Source of the DNA: an uncultured Pirellulaceae bacterium
GTDB lineage: Bacteria; Planctomycetota; Planctomycetia; Pirellulales; Pirellulaceae
Direction of reading: 5' to 3'
Length of the DNA: 6,841 nt
Assembly: GCA_934278005.1 (NCBI GenBank)
Contig: CAKQWG010000168.1
Span: 1-6,841, forward strand
Positions 1 through 6,031 of the stretch are shown here, piece by piece; position 1 is the stretch's first letter, and the number at the start of each line of letters is the position of its first letter. The notes below the pieces were generated by a model. It had not been told where the DNA came from, made no database searches, and saw nothing but the letters and a program-made list of their open reading frames with translations. A program made the translations under genes and the position numbers.

Positions 1-281
1 GCCTGAGGCCTGCGGAGCGTCAACATTGACCGCCATCTCCGCTGACAATTGGTGCACGGCACGGCGAGCTGCTAAGCTAGCTGGCAGGAATTGAAGTCAA
101 ACGCATAGCTGCCGGATACTCCACGTTAAAACGACGGTAGGCTTTTATTTGCCCCCAGAAATGCTAGAATTGCAGCGAGAATGGCGAGTGCCATGTTGGA
201 CAGTACGGCGCGCAAGCCAGGAGAGCTGGCCGATTCTAAGGGCCGTGGCGATGTCGGTTTAACAAAAAATGGGACAAGCTC
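1..281. other. Upstream intergenic region
   Basis: No convincing gene is seen here. All three forward frames reaching in from the left edge meet stops within about 95 bases, and none has recognisable protein character. A 68-codon forward ORF beginning at 181 overlaps the MEDS gene in another frame and has no family resemblance. The stretch probably holds the promoter and leader of the signalling cluster. Confidence 0.6.
162..170 (+). promoter_or_regulatory. Candidate extended -10 promoter for the MEDS/kinase cluster
   Basis: TGCTAGAAT fits an extended -10 element (TGn followed by TAGAAT, 5 of 6 to TATAAT). The -35 position about 17 nt upstream (CTTTTA, 142-147) is poor, which is tolerable for an extended -10 site. 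Transcription would start near 177, giving a leader of about 105 nt before the MEDS start codon. A weaker alternative is TTGAAG (91-96) with GATACT (115-120). Confidence 0.4.
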
Positions 282-929
282 ATGTCAGCAACGATGGAAC
301 CAGTGCGCTTGGCGGGGTCAGTTCTCAATCGTTCTCGCCACGTATGTGCCTTCTTCCATACCCAGGAAGAACAGTATGAAGTGCTGATGCCTTTTTTCAA
401 AGAGGGCTTTCAGCAGGGAGACCGAGCCTTCCACATCGTCGACCCACAGCGACGTGGCGAACATCTCAGTCGCTTGGAGCGAGAGGGGATCGACGTGTTC
501 GCTGCCCAAGCCGAGGAGCAGTTGGAAGTCTGCTCTTGGGATGATGCACATATCAAGGGTGGACGATTCGATCAAATGCAGATGATCGAGAACCTCGTCA
601 ACGTCTTCAGCCCAGCCAAACGAGCCCCCGGTCGGCTCACACGCGGCTTCGCAAATATGGAATGGGCCCTGGAAGATCTGCCAGGTGTGCACGACATTGT
701 TGAGTACGAAGCTCGACTGAATCTAGCGCTGCCGGAATATCATGATCCCATCGTTTGCACTTACGACCTCTCACGCTTTAACGCCAGCTTAGTGATGGAC
801 ATCATGCGGACGCATCCGATGGTGATCATCGGTGGCATCCTCCAGGAGAACCCGTTTTATGTCCCGCCCGAAGAGATGCTCCAGGAATTGGCCGAACGCA
901 AATCCGGCAAGAACCAACATGCCAGCTAG
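282..929 (+). CDS. MEDS-domain sensory protein
   Basis: This 215-residue protein is essentially one MEDS domain (the DcmR sensory domain family), which is predicted to sense small molecules and occurs alone or fused to kinases and regulators. Visible family features are the opening HVCAFFHTQEEQ at residues 20-31 followed by FFKEGFQQGDR (38-48), the NMEWAL segment around 125-130, the EYEARLN helix (141-147), the CTYDLSRF strand (159-166) and the HPMVIIGG segment (178-185). No signal peptide or membrane segment is seen, so it should be cytosolic. The first ATG has only a weak ribosome site; a second ATG four codons on (294) is possible. The gene lies 39 nt upstream of a hybrid histidine kinase and in the same frame, so it is probably a sensor or modulator of that kinase. 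The ligand cannot be told from sequence. Confidence 0.85.
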   Translation: MSATMEPVRLAGSVLNRSRHVCAFFHTQEEQYEVLMPFFKEGFQQGDRAFHIVDPQRRGEHLSRLEREGIDVFAAQAEEQLEVCSWDDAHIKGGRFDQMQMIENLVNVFSPAKRAPGRLTRGFANMEWALEDLPGVHDIVEYEARLNLALPEYHDPIVCTYDLSRFNASLVMDIMRTHPMVIIGGILQENPFYVPPEEMLQELAERKSGKNQHAS

Positions 930-968
930 AGCACAGCCGGCTTTTCAACAGCAGAGTAACTCGTAGGC

Positions 969-2651
969 ATGCCAGGCAAAGGTGTCAATCTAGAAGCAGA
1001 AGGTCGCCGCCTAGAGCGGACGATGCGAGATCTAGTCGCCCTTTCGACGCTGCCTGCCATCTGGACTGGACTAAGCCCTGAGGAGATCGCCAGCAGCTTA
1101 GCCAACGTGCTATCTAATACATTGGCGCTGGACTTGATTTATATCCGGCTGGACGGCCAGGCGAATGGGGAAGCGATTGAAGTCGTTCTCGCTGGCGGTG
1201 GTTCCGATATCGCTTCGACTGAAGCGGTTAAAGCCGCGCTCGCGTCGAGCTTGGATCTCGCGGCGGGCGAACTGCCGTGTGCCATCCCAGATCCCCTGGA
1301 GGCTGGAACGCTATACCTGTCCCACACTCGATTCGGCATCGCTGGGGACATCGGCATTCTCATCACCGGCTCTGAACGCGAAGAATTTCCAACTAAACAT
1401 GAGCGACTACTGCTCGGCGTGGCGGCCAACCAAACTACGATGGTGGTTCAGAGGTTAATGGCAGAGGAGTTACTGCGTGAGCAAGGCGAGCGACTGCGCG
1501 AGTTGGCGGCTCGTTTGTCTGAAGCAGACCGTCGCAAGGATGAGTTCTTAGCGACCCTAGCCCACGAGCTTCGCAATCCACTCGCGCCGATTCGCTCTGG
1601 CCTGGAACTTATGAAGTTGGTCAAGGACGATCCGTCGACGATGGAAGAAATTCGTTGCACCATGGAACGGCAGACGCAGCAGATGATGACGTTGGTGGAC
1701 GACCTACTCGATGTTTCGCGCATCACCAAGGGCAAGCTCGAACTGCGCAAGTGCCGAGTGGCGCTGGCCGAGGTAGTGCAAAGTGCCGTAGAGGCCTCCC
1801 AGCCTTTCATCGCCGATTCAAATCATCACCTGACAGTAGCTCTGCCCGAGCAGCCGCTCTATTTGAATGCCGACCCAAACCGATTGGCGCAGGTTTTTTC
1901 CAATCTGCTCAATAACAGCACCAAGTACACTCCGGCCGGCGGGCGAATTCGTTTATCGGCCGAACAGCAGCAAGACGTGGTAGTCGTTTCGGTCGCAGAC
2001 AACGGCCTGGGCATCCCTAACGAGATGCTCGAGCACATCTTCGAAATGTTCACGCAGATCGACCGGCCACAAGAGCAGGGCTACACCGGTCTCGGTATCG
2101 GACTGTCGCTGGTGAAGTCGCTGGTTGAAATGCACGATGGTAGAATCGAAGTTCATTCTCGAGGGACAGGCATGGGAAGCGTTTTCAGTGTGCGTCTGCC
2201 CATCGTGCGACAGCCCTTGGCTGAGCAGAGGACACCGCCTGGGCCTGGCGAGTCTGCAAGCAAGCCCAGCATCAAGCGGAAAGTACTCGTGGTCGATGAC
2301 AATAGAGCTGCAGCGACTATGCTGAGCATGGTAGTGAAAATGCTAGGAAACGAAGTGCGCAAAGCCCATGATGGACAAGAGGGGATTGAGGTTGCCCATG
2401 AGTTTAGGCCGGACGTGATCCTGATGGACATTGGAATGCCTAAGATGAACGGCTATGAAGCTGCGCGCCACATTCGGCAACAACCCTGGAGCAGTGGGAT
2501 GATGCTGGTCGCATTGACAGGCTGGGGGCAGGCGGAAGACAAAATTAGAACCAAGGAAGCGGGGTTCGATCATCACTTGGTAAAACCCGCCGAGCCGGCT
2601 GCGATTCAGAGCTTGCTCGAAAACTTCACGACAACACAAAGCAAAGAATAA
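969..2651 (+). CDS. Soluble hybrid histidine kinase (GAF-like, HisKA, HATPase_c, REC)
   Basis: The protein has 560 residues. A GAF-like sensory region spans about 20-165, a coiled linker about 163-190, and HisKA has the H-box HELRNPL with phosphoacceptor H199. HATPase_c shows the N-box (N312, N316), G1 DNGLGI (344-349), F-box (F358, F361) and G2 GLGIGL (374-379). A proline-rich linker (about 412-436) leads to a receiver with acidic pair D443/D444, phosphoacceptor D487, T517 and K539. All catalytic residues are present, so it should autophosphorylate and pass phosphate to its own receiver. No transmembrane segment or HPt domain is seen, so it is cytosolic and needs an external phosphotransfer partner to signal further. 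Start at ATG 969 has a weak ribosome site; M19 (1023) is an alternative but would cut into the first helix. It sits between a MEDS gene and a tiny H-box protein gene, probably in one operon. Confidence 0.93.
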   Translation: MPGKGVNLEAEGRRLERTMRDLVALSTLPAIWTGLSPEEIASSLANVLSNTLALDLIYIRLDGQANGEAIEVVLAGGGSDIASTEAVKAALASSLDLAAGELPCAIPDPLEAGTLYLSHTRFGIAGDIGILITGSEREEFPTKHERLLLGVAANQTTMVVQRLMAEELLREQGERLRELAARLSEADRRKDEFLATLAHELRNPLAPIRSGLELMKLVKDDPSTMEEIRCTMERQTQQMMTLVDDLLDVSRITKGKLELRKCRVALAEVVQSAVEASQPFIADSNHHLTVALPEQPLYLNADPNRLAQVFSNLLNNSTKYTPAGGRIRLSAEQQQDVVVVSVADNGLGIPNEMLEHIFEMFTQIDRPQEQGYTGLGIGLSLVKSLVEMHDGRIEVHSRGTGMGSVFSVRLPIVRQPLAEQRTPPGPGESASKPSIKRKVLVVDDNRAAATMLSMVVKMLGNEVRKAHDGQEGIEVAHEFRPDVILMDIGMPKMNGYEAARHIRQQPWSSGMMLVALTGWGQAEDKIRTKEAGFDHHLVKPAEPAAIQSLLENFTTTQSKE

Positions 2652-2663
2652 ACACTTTACAAC

Positions 2664-2667
2664 AGAG
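2664..2667 (+). promoter_or_regulatory. Ribosome site favouring the 2675 start
   Basis: AGAG lies 7 nt before the ATG at 2675 but only 1 nt before the ATG at 2669, so the second in-frame ATG is the better start for the small H-box protein. Confidence 0.4.
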
Positions 2668-2674
2668 AATGCCA

Positions 2675-2920
2675 ATGACTTTGGACAAGGACTCGCTGCC
2701 AGCGGCGCACGAGGAGCGCCGGCAACAACTTCGGCAGCTCGAACACGACATGAGAACTTATCTTGGCGTTGTAACGATGGGGGTACAAGCCTTAGACGCG
2801 TTTCGAGACGACGCGGAGGAGTTTGCCGAGCTGTCAAGGACTATTGAAGAGGAGGGCGTGAAGCCGCTGAGGGAGACTATCGCGGAGATCATTTCTGTCG
2901 CGCTGCGGGACCAGCAGTAG
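2675..2920 (+). CDS. Small stand-alone histidine-kinase DHp (H-box) protein
   Basis: The product is 81 residues (83 if translation starts at 2669). From about residue 15 it resembles the two-helix HisKA dimerisation/phosphoacceptor hairpin and nothing else. The H-box-like motif EHDMRTYLG keeps the phosphoacceptor His, the acidic residue beside it (D) and the Thr four positions after the His, the residues known in HisKA kinases for phosphotransfer and phosphatase action; the usual Pro is replaced by Tyr. Helix 2 is rich in Glu and ends at IAEIISVAL. There is no ATPase domain, membrane segment or signal peptide. Its position directly after the hybrid kinase suggests an HPt- or Spo0B-like role towards the kinase receiver, as phosphotransferase or phosphatase. 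The domain call rests on motif reading; the role is inference. It could also be a dimerisation partner or inhibitor. Confidence 0.75.
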   Translation: MTLDKDSLPAAHEERRQQLRQLEHDMRTYLGVVTMGVQALDAFRDDAEEFAELSRTIEEEGVKPLRETIAEIISVALRDQQ

Positions 2921-3016
2921 CTTGAGCTGCGCGGCATCGACTGCCCCCCAAAGCTTGAAACGATTCTCTGGCCCGCCGGGCTTGGATCTGTCTTCAGCAC
3001 CCCACGGATCATTGCC

Positions 3017-3670
3017 ATGACCAAGCTATTTGTCTTAAGCCTGTCGCTATCAACATTGCTCACCTTGGGCTGCTCGCCAGAGGCAGTCGAAAGCAGTCTG
3101 CTCGATTCGACAATTTCTAAAATTCAGTCTGGGGCGAATGCTCCACAGCAATCGGGCTCCAGCGCCTCGCCACTGGCCGAAAAGACGGTAGGTTCCATTC
3201 TACTGCGCCCAGCGAAGCTGCTAGATGGCGAGCTTGAGCTTCTCGTTCCGGCAGGGTTCTTGCAAATGGATGAGAGCACCATAAGGCTCAAATATCCCAA
3301 TGAGTCTCCGCCGACGATTGTGCTTAGCAATGATACCGCCTCTGTCAACGTAGCCATTAATCAAACCGGCACACCGGTAGCTCCCCATCAGTTGTCACAG
3401 GTACATCAACAGCTCGACGCTGCTATTCGGCAATCCCAGCCGGAAATATCGTGGAAGTTCAACGGCTTTCAGACTCATCACGGGCGAAAATGGATCCAAC
3501 TTGAGTTTCGGTCGCAGGCTGTGGACACACAAATTTATAATATGATCATGGCCACATCGGCAAACGGTAAGATGCTCGTCGTCTCATTCAACTGCACGGA
3601 AAGCCAGTCGCTGCAGTGGCTTGACGTTGGGAGAGAAATCATCAACTCCTGCCGAGTGCACGGCCGGTAG
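3017..3670 (+). CDS. Putative lipoprotein of unknown function (possible PsbP/DcrB-like fold)
   Basis: The 217-residue product begins with a lipoprotein-type signal: basic start MTK, a hydrophobic run, and LTLGC with the candidate lipidated Cys at 19. The -3 position is Thr, so the lipobox is imperfect. A low-complexity Ser/Ala/Gln linker (about 38-56) precedes a soluble domain (about 65-215). The pattern of an early LLVPAGF strand (75-81), a mid helix, the MLVVSFNC strand (186-193) and a C-terminal helix ending IINSC (208-212) recalls the DcrB/PsbP-like fold, but this is a weak resemblance. Cys193 and Cys212 could pair outside the cytoplasm. It follows the small H-box gene by 96 nt, so a shared transcript is possible but not clear. 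No strong ribosome site precedes the ATG. The gene converges on the DUF4142 gene. Confidence 0.75.
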   Translation: MTKLFVLSLSLSTLLTLGCSPEAVESSLLDSTISKIQSGANAPQQSGSSASPLAEKTVGSILLRPAKLLDGELELLVPAGFLQMDESTIRLKYPNESPPTIVLSNDTASVNVAINQTGTPVAPHQLSQVHQQLDAAIRQSQPEISWKFNGFQTHHGRKWIQLEFRSQAVDTQIYNMIMATSANGKMLVVSFNCTESQSLQWLDVGREIINSCRVHGR

Positions 3671-3733
3671 TTGATAGCCCAACACTAACTTCTCTGATTT
3701 CGTTGACTCCTCGACCTGTGCATCTGTTTGTCG

Positions 3734-3753
3734 CTGACCGCTCAGCCGGTCAG
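3734..3753 (+). terminator. Terminator-like palindrome after the lipoprotein gene
   Basis: CTGACCG (3734-3740) and CGGTCAG (3747-3753) form a perfect 7-bp stem with a 6-nt loop, followed by GGGGCTTT. Flanking CGCT (3732-3735) and AGCG (3761-3764) are also complementary and could form an alternative or enclosing stem. The T-run is short, so intrinsic termination on the plus strand is only moderately likely. Confidence 0.45.
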
Positions 3754-3798
3754 GGGCTTTAGCGATAAGAAACAATGGCAAGATTGTGAATGAAATAG

Positions 3799-3880
3799 GC
3801 GGAGGGGACGTGTGGCACGATCACGGATCGCGGAGCGGTCCACGACACCACAGTCGCTTATCCCTCCGCGATCAGATCGC
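3799..3880. repeat. Cluster of competing inverted repeats in the convergent spacer
   Basis: GATCGCGGAG (3826-3835) and CTCCGCGATC (3864-3873) are a perfect 10-bp inverted repeat around a 28-nt loop. The right arm can instead pair with GCGGAGGG (3799-3806). Two smaller palindromes flank or overlap: CGATC-ACG-GATCG (3818-3830) and GCGATC-A-GATCGC (3868-3880). No ORF with coding character lies here. It may be a bidirectional 3' end structure, a protein-binding site or a small structured RNA. Confidence 0.55.
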
Positions 3881-3927
3881 TCGGTCCAAAACAGACGCAT
3901 TACAGCTCGCACCCATTTGCGTACGTA

Positions 3928-4827
3928 CTAGCTTTTCTGTTGGCTGTCGCCATCGAGCGTTTTGACTAGCTGCTTTGCCTTTTCCAGATGCTGCTCCACT
4001 TTAGTGATAGTTTCCTTAGCGAAAGCCTTCAACTCTTGGGGCCCTGTGCTCTCAATTGCCTTCAGCTCGGCCAGCATCATCATGTGAGCCATGCACTGTT
4101 GACGCAAGAAAGCCTTGTCGAAGTCTTGTGCCTCATGTTTCTGCAGCATTTCCTTAGTCATCTGCAAGGCATTGTCGGTCGCCTGGTCCATAACTTGGCA
4201 CAATTGCTGTGACACCATGCCGCCAGAGGCAGCGGTGCCTGACGCGGCGACGCCTTGAGCTTGGTTGGCTGCGGACTGAGGTTGGAACGCCGCGTTAGCC
4301 ACTTGATTGTTGCCGTTGGCCTGGGACTGGCCGGCAGTTGGCTGGGAACTCAGCTGTTGTAACTTTTCATTGCAGGCTTTGTGATCTTCAATGATCATTT
4401 TTGTCAGCTGTTTAAGCTCTGGATTTTGAGTCTTCTTTTGCGCCATCGTAGCCAGCTCGATCTCGGCTTGGTTGGCCTTTTGGAGCTTCTTTACCAGAGC
4501 TTGCTTGACGCTCACGCCCGCTTGCTGATGAACGTCGCCGCGAGCGTGCAATTGATCGGGACGCTGTCCCGCTGGCTGTCGCGTAGGCGTCTGCTGAGTT
4601 TGCAACGTTTGATTCGGCTGCTGAGCCCTGGGCTGCTGTGCTTGGTTGGGCTGTTGTGTTTGATTCAACTGTTGCGTTTGGTTGGGCGGTTGTGTTTGAT
4701 TCGGCTGGTCCACTCTAGGTTTGGCTGGTGGTGCGGGTTTGGTTTGCGTTTCTTGCGCTTGAAGCGAAGATGCATTTGCCATCGCAGCGATAGCTAGCAT
4801 GGCAATGGGAAATCGGAGCATGGACAT
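3928..4827 (-). CDS. Secreted DUF4142 (ferritin-like helical bundle) protein with Gln-rich repeat
   Basis: Starting at ATG 4827 the product has 299 residues; a further upstream TTG (4881) would add 18 residues without a ribosome site and would bury the signal peptide. Residues 1-24 form an export signal (hydrophobic core 8-19) with likely cleavage after LQA. Residues about 30-85 are a Gln/Asn/Pro/Thr tandem repeat. The DUF4142 domain follows in two parts: helices around 108-160 containing IIEDHKACNEKL (His149), a Gln/Ala/Gly-rich insert (about 162-204), then helices around 205-292 with DFDKAFLRQQ, HMMML (His248) and EQHLEKAKQL (His280). The family is ferritin-like in fold and of uncertain function; it is often linked to stress or envelope proteins. 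The protein should be periplasmic or surface associated. The gene converges on the lipoprotein gene and has its own upstream region. Confidence 0.88.
   Translation of the reverse strand: MSMLRFPIAMLAIAAMANASSLQAQETQTKPAPPAKPRVDQPNQTQPPNQTQQLNQTQQPNQAQQPRAQQPNQTLQTQQTPTRQPAGQRPDQLHARGDVHQQAGVSVKQALVKKLQKANQAEIELATMAQKKTQNPELKQLTKMIIEDHKACNEKLQQLSSQPTAGQSQANGNNQVANAAFQPQSAANQAQGVAASGTAASGGMVSQQLCQVMDQATDNALQMTKEMLQKHEAQDFDKAFLRQQCMAHMMMLAELKAIESTGPQELKAFAKETITKVEQHLEKAKQLVKTLDGDSQQKS
4609..4713 (-). repeat. 18-bp in-frame tandem repeat encoding a Gln/Asn/Pro hexapeptide
   Basis: Six adjoining units are visible: 4609-4626, a shortened 15-bp unit at 4627-4641, then 4642-4659, 4660-4677, 4678-4695 and 4696-4713. 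Units at 4642 and 4678 are almost identical, and those at 4660 and 4696 are alike, suggesting a 36-bp higher-order duplication. They encode variants of QPNQTQ near the N-terminus of the mature DUF4142 protein. All length changes are multiples of three. Confidence 0.85.
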
Positions 4828-4835
4828 GAGCAATA

Positions 4836-4839
4836 CCTT
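4836..4839 (-). promoter_or_regulatory. Ribosome site setting the DUF4142 start
   Basis: AAGG on the minus strand ends 8 nt before the ATG at 4827. This good spacing supports the 4827 start over the upstream TTG at 4881. Confidence 0.6.
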
Positions 4840-4862
4840 GAACTGAAGCGTTTGAATAGCGC

Positions 4863-4880
4863 TGCGGCAACCTAGCCGCA
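4863..4880 (-). promoter_or_regulatory. GC-rich hairpin in the DUF4142 leader
   Basis: TGCGGC (4863-4868) and GCCGCA (4875-4880) form a 6-bp stem with a 6-nt loop. If the candidate promoter at 4886-4913 is right, this hairpin sits at the very 5' end of the mRNA, where it could stabilise the transcript. Confidence 0.35.
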
Positions 4881-4885
4881 AGCTT

Positions 4886-4913
4886 TACATAACTAACCCA
4901 AAGCAGATGTCAT
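4886..4913 (-). promoter_or_regulatory. Candidate promoter of the DUF4142 gene
   Basis: On the minus strand ATGACA (4913-4908, 5 of 6 to TTGACA) is followed after 16 nt by TATGTA (4891-4886, weak -10). Transcription would start near 4879, about 52 nt before the ATG. The -35 overlaps one arm (CAGATGT, 4904-4910) of an inverted repeat whose other arm, ACATCTG, is at 4945-4951; this could be an operator. Confidence 0.3.
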
Positions 4914-5157
4914 ACCGACAGACCTTGATGATTGGGAATCTTTAACATCTGTTTACAGGAACGCTTTCCAAACAGAGACTGATCACGAATCACCGAAGAG
5001 CCACTTCGGCCTGAATTACGTTGGACCAAGCGCCATCGGTAAGGCGTCGTAACGGGCTATGTCCGAGAAATCAAACACTGCCAGTTGGCCGGTGGCCGCA
5101 GCGCACAGCGATCGAGCACAGCCAATTGCCGCCAATTAGTTGTGTAACAGCGCAGGC

Positions 5158-5472
5158 TTAACCGTGATCGCGCGAACCGACGCTTAGGCGTTCACCTGCT
5201 CGCGGGGCAGCTGTGCGAGAGTGCGTCAAGCCGTAGGCAGCAGTCGCAACAAGGGCCATGCCGGCTATCTTTGGCGTCTCTTTTGCGAAGTAGTCATTGC
5301 CGTCAACAAGCGTCGGTGCGACGGCGCGTTCGACGAGGGCCGCGGAGTGCTCGAAGGCGGTAGTGATACCAAGTGGATGATTTGCAGTGGCAAAAGCAAA
5401 CCAACTCAGAACGCCAATCCCTAGTCCGACGAGGTAGGGTGACCATTGTTTCTGATTTGGCAGATCGGCCAT
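5158..5472 (-). pseudogene. Truncated YeeE/YedE-family transporter (N-terminal fragment)
   Basis: The 104-residue reading frame begins with a typical YeeE/YedE N-terminus: WSPYLVGLGIGVLSWFAFAT (10-29, first membrane segment), HPLGITTAFE (32-41) and NDYFAKETPKI (59-69). Members transport sulfur compounds such as thiosulfate and continue with several more membrane segments, including a Cys-containing GGCTSGH-type motif; none of that is present. After residue 69 the family likeness stops, and about 35 unrelated residues follow: a short hydrophobic stretch, then a basic tail to a TAA stop. The ATG at 5472 has a strong ribosome site; a TTG at 5487 is less likely. It lies on the same strand as a YgaP/DUF2892-like remnant about 300 bases upstream. 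It is best read as a deletion remnant of a transporter gene, though a small membrane protein could still be made. Confidence 0.75.
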
Positions 5473-5770
5473 GATGGATTCCCCCAAGGTTTTATTGACA
5501 GAAACGTTAGATTCGTCTTGTGGCTCCTAAGATCTTGTCGCCGTGGAGCGCAGCCGAGCGACACAGCTCGGTTTCTAACGTACGCACGGGTTCTACACGG
5601 CAACCACCGCACTTCGAAGCTCTGGCGCAACCGGACTGTTCGCCATCATCGACCAAATCTCTGCCCCAGTCAGGTCGACCACGGACACCGGTGATCTGCA
5701 GAATGGTCAGTCGCTGGCGGTTAGTCATTGATAGTTTCTCGATGTTAAGCCACTGGATGGTGCCCCGCAG
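5473..5770. other. Degenerate stretch between the two transporter-related remnants
   Basis: No recognisable gene is seen. The frame of the upstream YgaP/DUF2892-like remnant stays open after its TAA (5771-5773) down to about 5507, but the translation matches no family I know; a plus-strand ORF over 5520-5867 looks like its shadow. A perfect 6-bp hairpin, CCGAGC (5554-5559) with GCTCGG (5566-5571), is followed on the plus strand by TTTCT. In intact operons of this type a metallo-beta-lactamase-fold hydrolase or rhodanese gene is often found here; no trace is visible. Confidence 0.5.
5480..5485 (-). promoter_or_regulatory. Strong ribosome site of the YeeE/YedE fragment
   Basis: GGGGGA on the minus strand stands 7 nt before the ATG at 5472. 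It is one of the best ribosome sites in the window, so the truncated frame may still be translated. Confidence 0.55.
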
Positions 5771-6031
5771 TTACTGTCTGGCAGCAGCATACAGCTGGCT
5801 GCTTGTCGACGGTGATGCATCTTGGCTTACTCGATCAAAGTCGCCTCGAGCCGCTTTAAGCGCGTAGCGTTCTTCGTTGATTTCGGCCGAGGTGCGAATC
5901 CCCAGACGGCGAAAGACCGGCACCGGCGGGCACCAGCCCTGTAGGGCGTGCTGCAACAGGAAGGCGGCAATGACACCTGGGAAAATAAACCATTTGCGAT
6001 TTACGGTCGCGCCTAGGATGAGCCCAATGTG
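5771..6031 (-). pseudogene. C-terminal remnant of a YgaP/DUF2892-like membrane protein
   Basis: In the minus frame closed by TAA at 5771 the translation reads HIGLILGATVNRKW, then FPGVIAAFLLQHALQGWCPP and RRLGIRTSAEINEERYALKA, ending GDFDRV. I recognise this as the C-terminal half of a DUF2892/YgaP-like family: a membrane segment, the GWCPP motif, and the conserved EERYALKA(A/L)RGDF tail. The expected N-terminal part of about 60-70 residues is absent. The frame is open only back to a TAG at 6092-6094, has no ATG before the conserved part, and the residues before HIGL do not fit the family. About 17 extra residues follow the usual GDF end. It is therefore a frameshifted or truncated pseudogene. 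Relatives commonly stand beside YeeE/YedE transporters, which agrees with the fragment downstream. Confidence 0.7.

Larger units (their letters stand above)
4828..5157. other. Intergenic region upstream of the DUF4142 gene
   Basis: No gene is supported in this stretch. It holds the DUF4142 leader and candidate promoter, a perfect 6-bp hairpin CCGAAG (4993-4998) with CTTCGG (5004-5009) lacking a T-run, and a repeated GCCAATT within 5120-5137. Minus-strand translations were read for the missing rest of the YeeE/YedE transporter, and nothing resembling it was found. Confidence 0.55.

Noticed and set aside
2..94. Open forward frame entering from the left edge as the tail of an upstream gene
   Set aside because: About 30 codons without recognisable protein character; length is compatible with chance.
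181..387. A 68-codon plus-strand ORF starting just after the candidate -10 element
   Set aside because: It overlaps the start of the MEDS gene in another frame, has low-complexity unrelated sequence, and its second half is only the shadow of the MEDS coding region.
4609..4713. Regular repeats considered as a CRISPR array
   Set aside because: The units are contiguous 18-bp in-frame coding repeats without spacers.
4381..4797. A 138-codon leucine-rich plus-strand ORF resembling a membrane protein
   Set aside because: It is the antisense shadow of the Gln-rich DUF4142 gene; CAG/CAA codons read as CTG/TTG on the other strand create the false leucines.
5554..5576. GC-rich hairpin followed by TTTCT as a plus-strand terminator
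   Set aside because: There is no plus-strand gene upstream that it could serve, and the stem is only 6 bp.
5520..5867. A 115-codon plus-strand ORF over the degenerate spacer
   Set aside because: It runs antisense to the end of the YgaP/DUF2892-like remnant, has no ribosome site and matches no family I recognise.
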